Position numbers and translations under genes: made by a program
Notes under the pieces: model-generated
The model's database searches: none
What the model saw: the letters and a program-made list of their open reading frames with translations, nothing else
Told to the model about the DNA's origin: nothing
Part shown: piece by piece, positions 62,055-64,000 of the stretch
How the letters are laid out: each line of letters starts with the position of its first letter
Position numbering within the stretch: position 1 is the stretch's first letter
Origin: Tatumella morbirosei
Lineage (GTDB): Bacteria; Pseudomonadota; Gammaproteobacteria; Enterobacterales; Enterobacteriaceae
Assembly (NCBI RefSeq): GCF_000757425.2
Contig: NZ_JPKR02000004.1
Coordinates: forward strand, 248,001-312,000
Direction of reading: 5' to 3'
Length of the DNA: 64,000 nt

Positions 62055-64000
62055 ATGACACCTATGAAAATTGCGGCCAGTGCCGCGCTGATTCCGGTAA
62101 TTTCTTCTGAGCGGCCGCTGGTGGCGCTGGAACACACTGATTTTACCGACGTTGCTGCGGTAGTGCTGACAGTGGCCGATGCCAGCAAAGCAATGCTCTC
62201 TTTGCTGAAGCGCAGTGGTTTTAACTTGCCGGTATTTGTGGCGGGTTCGTTGCCGTCTCAGGATAGCTCCGGAGTGATTACCGGTGAATATCATCCTGAT
62301 ACAGAAGGTAACGCGGCACTGGAACAGGCTGCCGCTCATTATCAGGAAGCGCTACTGCCGCCTTTTTACGACACACTGACCCGTTATGTCGGAATGAAAA
62401 ACAGTACCTTCGCCTGTCCTGGTCATCAGGGCGGGGAGTTTTTCCGCAAACATCCCGCCGGCCGGCATTTCTATGACTTTTTTGGCGAGAATATTTTCCG
62501 TTCAGATATGTGTAATGCGGATGTCCGGCTGGGCGATCTGTTGATCCATGAGGGTTCTGCCAAAGATGCCCAGAAGTTTGCGGCAAAAGTCTTTAATGCG
62601 GATAAAACCTACTTTGTGCTGAACGGCACCTCCAGTGCCAACAAAGTGGTGACTAATGCGTTACTGACCCCGGGTGATCTGGTGCTGTTTGATCGCAATA
62701 ACCACAAATCGAATCACCACGGTGCGTTAATTCAGGCCGGGGCGACACCGGTCTATCTGGAAGCGGCCCGTAATCCTTTTGGTTTTATCGGTGGTATTGA
62801 TGCGCATTGCTTTGATGAGGCTTACCTGCGTAAGCAACTAAAACAGGTGGCGCCGGAGCGGGCCAAAGAAGCCCGGCCATTCCGCCTGGCAATTATCCAG
62901 CTCGGAACCTATGACGGTACCGTGTATAACGCGCGTCAGGTTGTCGATAAGATTGGTCATCTGTGTGATTACATCCTGTTCGACTCGGCCTGGCTGGGTT
63001 ACGAACAGTTTATCCCGATGATGGCCGATTGTTCGCCATTATTGCTGGATTTGAATGAAAATGATCCGGGGATCTTTGTGACCCAGTCCGTGCACAAACA
63101 ACTGGCCGGATTCTCTCAGACCTCGCAGATCCATAAGAAAGATAACCATATTCGTGGACAAAAGCGTTTCTGCCCGCATAAGCGGCTGAACAATGCCTTT
63201 ATGTTACATGCTTCAACCAGTCCGTTTTATCCGCTGTTCGCTGCGCTGGATGTCAATGCGAAAATTCACCAGGGGCAGGCGGGTCGTCAGCTGTGGCAGG
63301 AGTGTGTCACTCTGGGTATTGAGGCACGTAAGGCCATTCTGTCACAGTGCCGGATGATACGTCCGTTCCTGCCGGAAACGGTGGATGGACAGCGCTGGGA
63401 AGATATTCCGACGCCAACTCTGGCTTCTGACCGTCGTTACTTCAGTTTTGAACCCGGAGCCCGCTGGCACGGTTTCGCCGGATATGCACAGGGACAGTAT
63501 CTGGTCGATCCCTGTAAGTTATTGCTGACCACACCAGGGATTGATGCGGCCACCGGTGAGTACAGCAGTTTTGGTATCCCCGCGACTATTCTCGCCCACT
63601 ACCTGCGGGAAAACGGTATTGTGCCGGAAAAATGTGACCTGAACTCGATTCTGTTCCTGCTGACCCCGGCAGAAAGCTCCGATAAGATGGCAAAATTGGT
63701 GGCTAAACTGGCTCAGTTTGAGCAGCATGTTGAACAGAATGCGTTACTGGAAGATGTTCTGCCGACCATTTATCGTAAATATCAGCAGCGCTACCAGGGA
63801 TACACCCTGCGTCAGTTATGCCAGGAGATGCATTCACTGTATGTCAGCTACCAGGTGAAGGATCTGCAGAAAGCGATGTTCCGTCAGCAGAGCCTGCCAG
63901 CGGTAAGAATGAATGCGCAGCAGGCTCACCACCTCTATCTGAGGGGCGAAGTGGAGTTGGTACCTCTGTCGCAGGCGGAGGGAAGGATCGCCGCCGAAGG
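62055..64000 (+). CDS. speC: Ornithine decarboxylase SpeC (3' end outside the window)
   Basis: The first 648 codons of a fold-type-I PLP decarboxylase of about 710-720 residues. It has an N-terminal wing domain, then the conserved segments FACPGHQGGEFFRKHPAG, DVRLGDLLIHEGSAKDAQKFAAKVF and SNHHGALIQAGATP. The PLP lysine is Lys348 in QSVHKQLAGFSQTS. DVRLGDLLIHEGSAKDAQ matches constitutive SpeC rather than inducible SpeF. It makes putrescine from ornithine. The start ATG at 62055 has GGGGA 8 nt upstream; the next in-frame ATG at 62064 is possible. Confidence 0.95.
   Translation, partial: MTPMKIAASAALIPVISSERPLVALEHTDFTDVAAVVLTVADASKAMLSLLKRSGFNLPVFVAGSLPSQDSSGVITGEYHPDTEGNAALEQAAAHYQEALLPPFYDTLTRYVGMKNSTFACPGHQGGEFFRKHPAGRHFYDFFGENIFRSDMCNADVRLGDLLIHEGSAKDAQKFAAKVFNADKTYFVLNGTSSANKVVTNALLTPGDLVLFDRNNHKSNHHGALIQAGATPVYLEAARNPFGFIGGIDAHCFDEAYLRKQLKQVAPERAKEARPFRLAIIQLGTYDGTVYNARQVVDKIGHLCDYILFDSAWLGYEQFIPMMADCSPLLLDLNENDPGIFVTQSVHKQLAGFSQTSQIHKKDNHIRGQKRFCPHKRLNNAFMLHASTSPFYPLFAALDVNAKIHQGQAGRQLWQECVTLGIEARKAILSQCRMIRPFLPETVDGQRWEDIPTPTLASDRRYFSFEPGARWHGFAGYAQGQYLVDPCKLLLTTPGIDAATGEYSSFGIPATILAHYLRENGIVPEKCDLNSILFLLTPAESSDKMAKLVAKLAQFEQHVEQNALLEDVLPTIYRKYQQRYQGYTLRQLCQEMHSLYVSYQVKDLQKAMFRQQSLPAVRMNAQQAHHLYLRGEVELVPLSQAEGRIAAE

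Noticed and set aside
62055-64000. Inducible ornithine decarboxylase SpeF
   Set aside because: The wing domain and the DVRLGDLLIHEGSAKDAQ segment match SpeC, and no SpeFL-like leader peptide is present.
1-64000. CRISPR arrays, insertion sequences, prophage genes, tRNA or rRNA genes
   Set aside because: No regularly spaced direct repeats, transposase motifs, phage structural genes or RNA gene patterns were seen by eye.

Overview
The window looks like a chromosomal segment of an Enterobacterales bacterium. Gene families and synteny fit an Erwiniaceae-like relative of Pantoea, Erwinia or Tatumella: SpeC, TreF, QorB/QorR, YqjH/YqjI, AcuI, NarKGHJI, NirBD and UmuDC all resemble the E. coli proteins closely while the surrounding gene order differs. 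The genus is inference from recalled protein sequences; no search was run.

Left part. Positions 1-4108 are visibly AT-rich and carry a partial MFS transporter, an aldehyde dehydrogenase and an NCS1 permease. Four GGTATACC-type palindromes lie in the divergent promoter region, which suggests an acquired, GntR-controlled catabolic locus. Then come a pirin, a LacI-family regulator, and umuD and umuC. These two face each other instead of forming an operon, and each has its own LexA box. Positions 8653-18191 hold a catabolic locus. A minus-strand run encodes ABC ATPase, Tat-exported binding protein, two permeases, an M24/creatinase-fold enzyme with most metal ligands replaced, a flavin-reductase-like protein and a porin. 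Divergent to it are a xylose-isomerase-like TIM-barrel protein and a frameshifted FCD-type GntR regulator. The substrate is unknown. Positions 18379-22742 hold LysR/SRPBCC, MarR/methyltransferase and a YbjJ-like MFS gene, with clear palindromic operators.

Middle part. Positions 23627-30362 are a tightly overlapping eight-gene operon: cupin, nucleotidyltransferase, GT-A-like glycosyltransferase, unknown protein, WavE-like protein, GDPD-like phosphodiesterase, HAD phosphatase and a second, degenerate nucleotidyltransferase. It is followed by a GDSL esterase autotransporter, a frameshifted acyltransferase and a PapI-like winged-helix protein. This is the best candidate for an undescribed system, probably a surface-glycan modification with a phosphorylated group that may be acylated and deacylated. 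Positions 34034-41110 form a gluconate/idonate-type region: two IdnR-like LacI regulators, two ACS-family MFS transporters, an IdnO-like dehydrogenase and a perfect GntR/IdnR operator.

Right part. Positions 41177-52593 encode dissimilatory nitrate and nitrite reduction on the minus strand (nirBD, narK, narGHJI), with a perfect FNR site before nirB and a Fur-box core before narK. The rest holds a frameshifted amphipathic secreted protein, cytoplasmic trehalase whose best start codon is ATC, qorB/qorR, yqjH/yqjI with a Fur box, a Rdx-family protein, acuI, a small basic protein missed by length cut-offs, a MocR regulator, and the first ~648 codons of speC behind a structured leader.

A cross-cutting observation: all four apparent indels that break genes lie in A or T homopolymers of 7-9 bases. 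This points to either assembly error or slippage and should be resolved before calling any of these genes dead.
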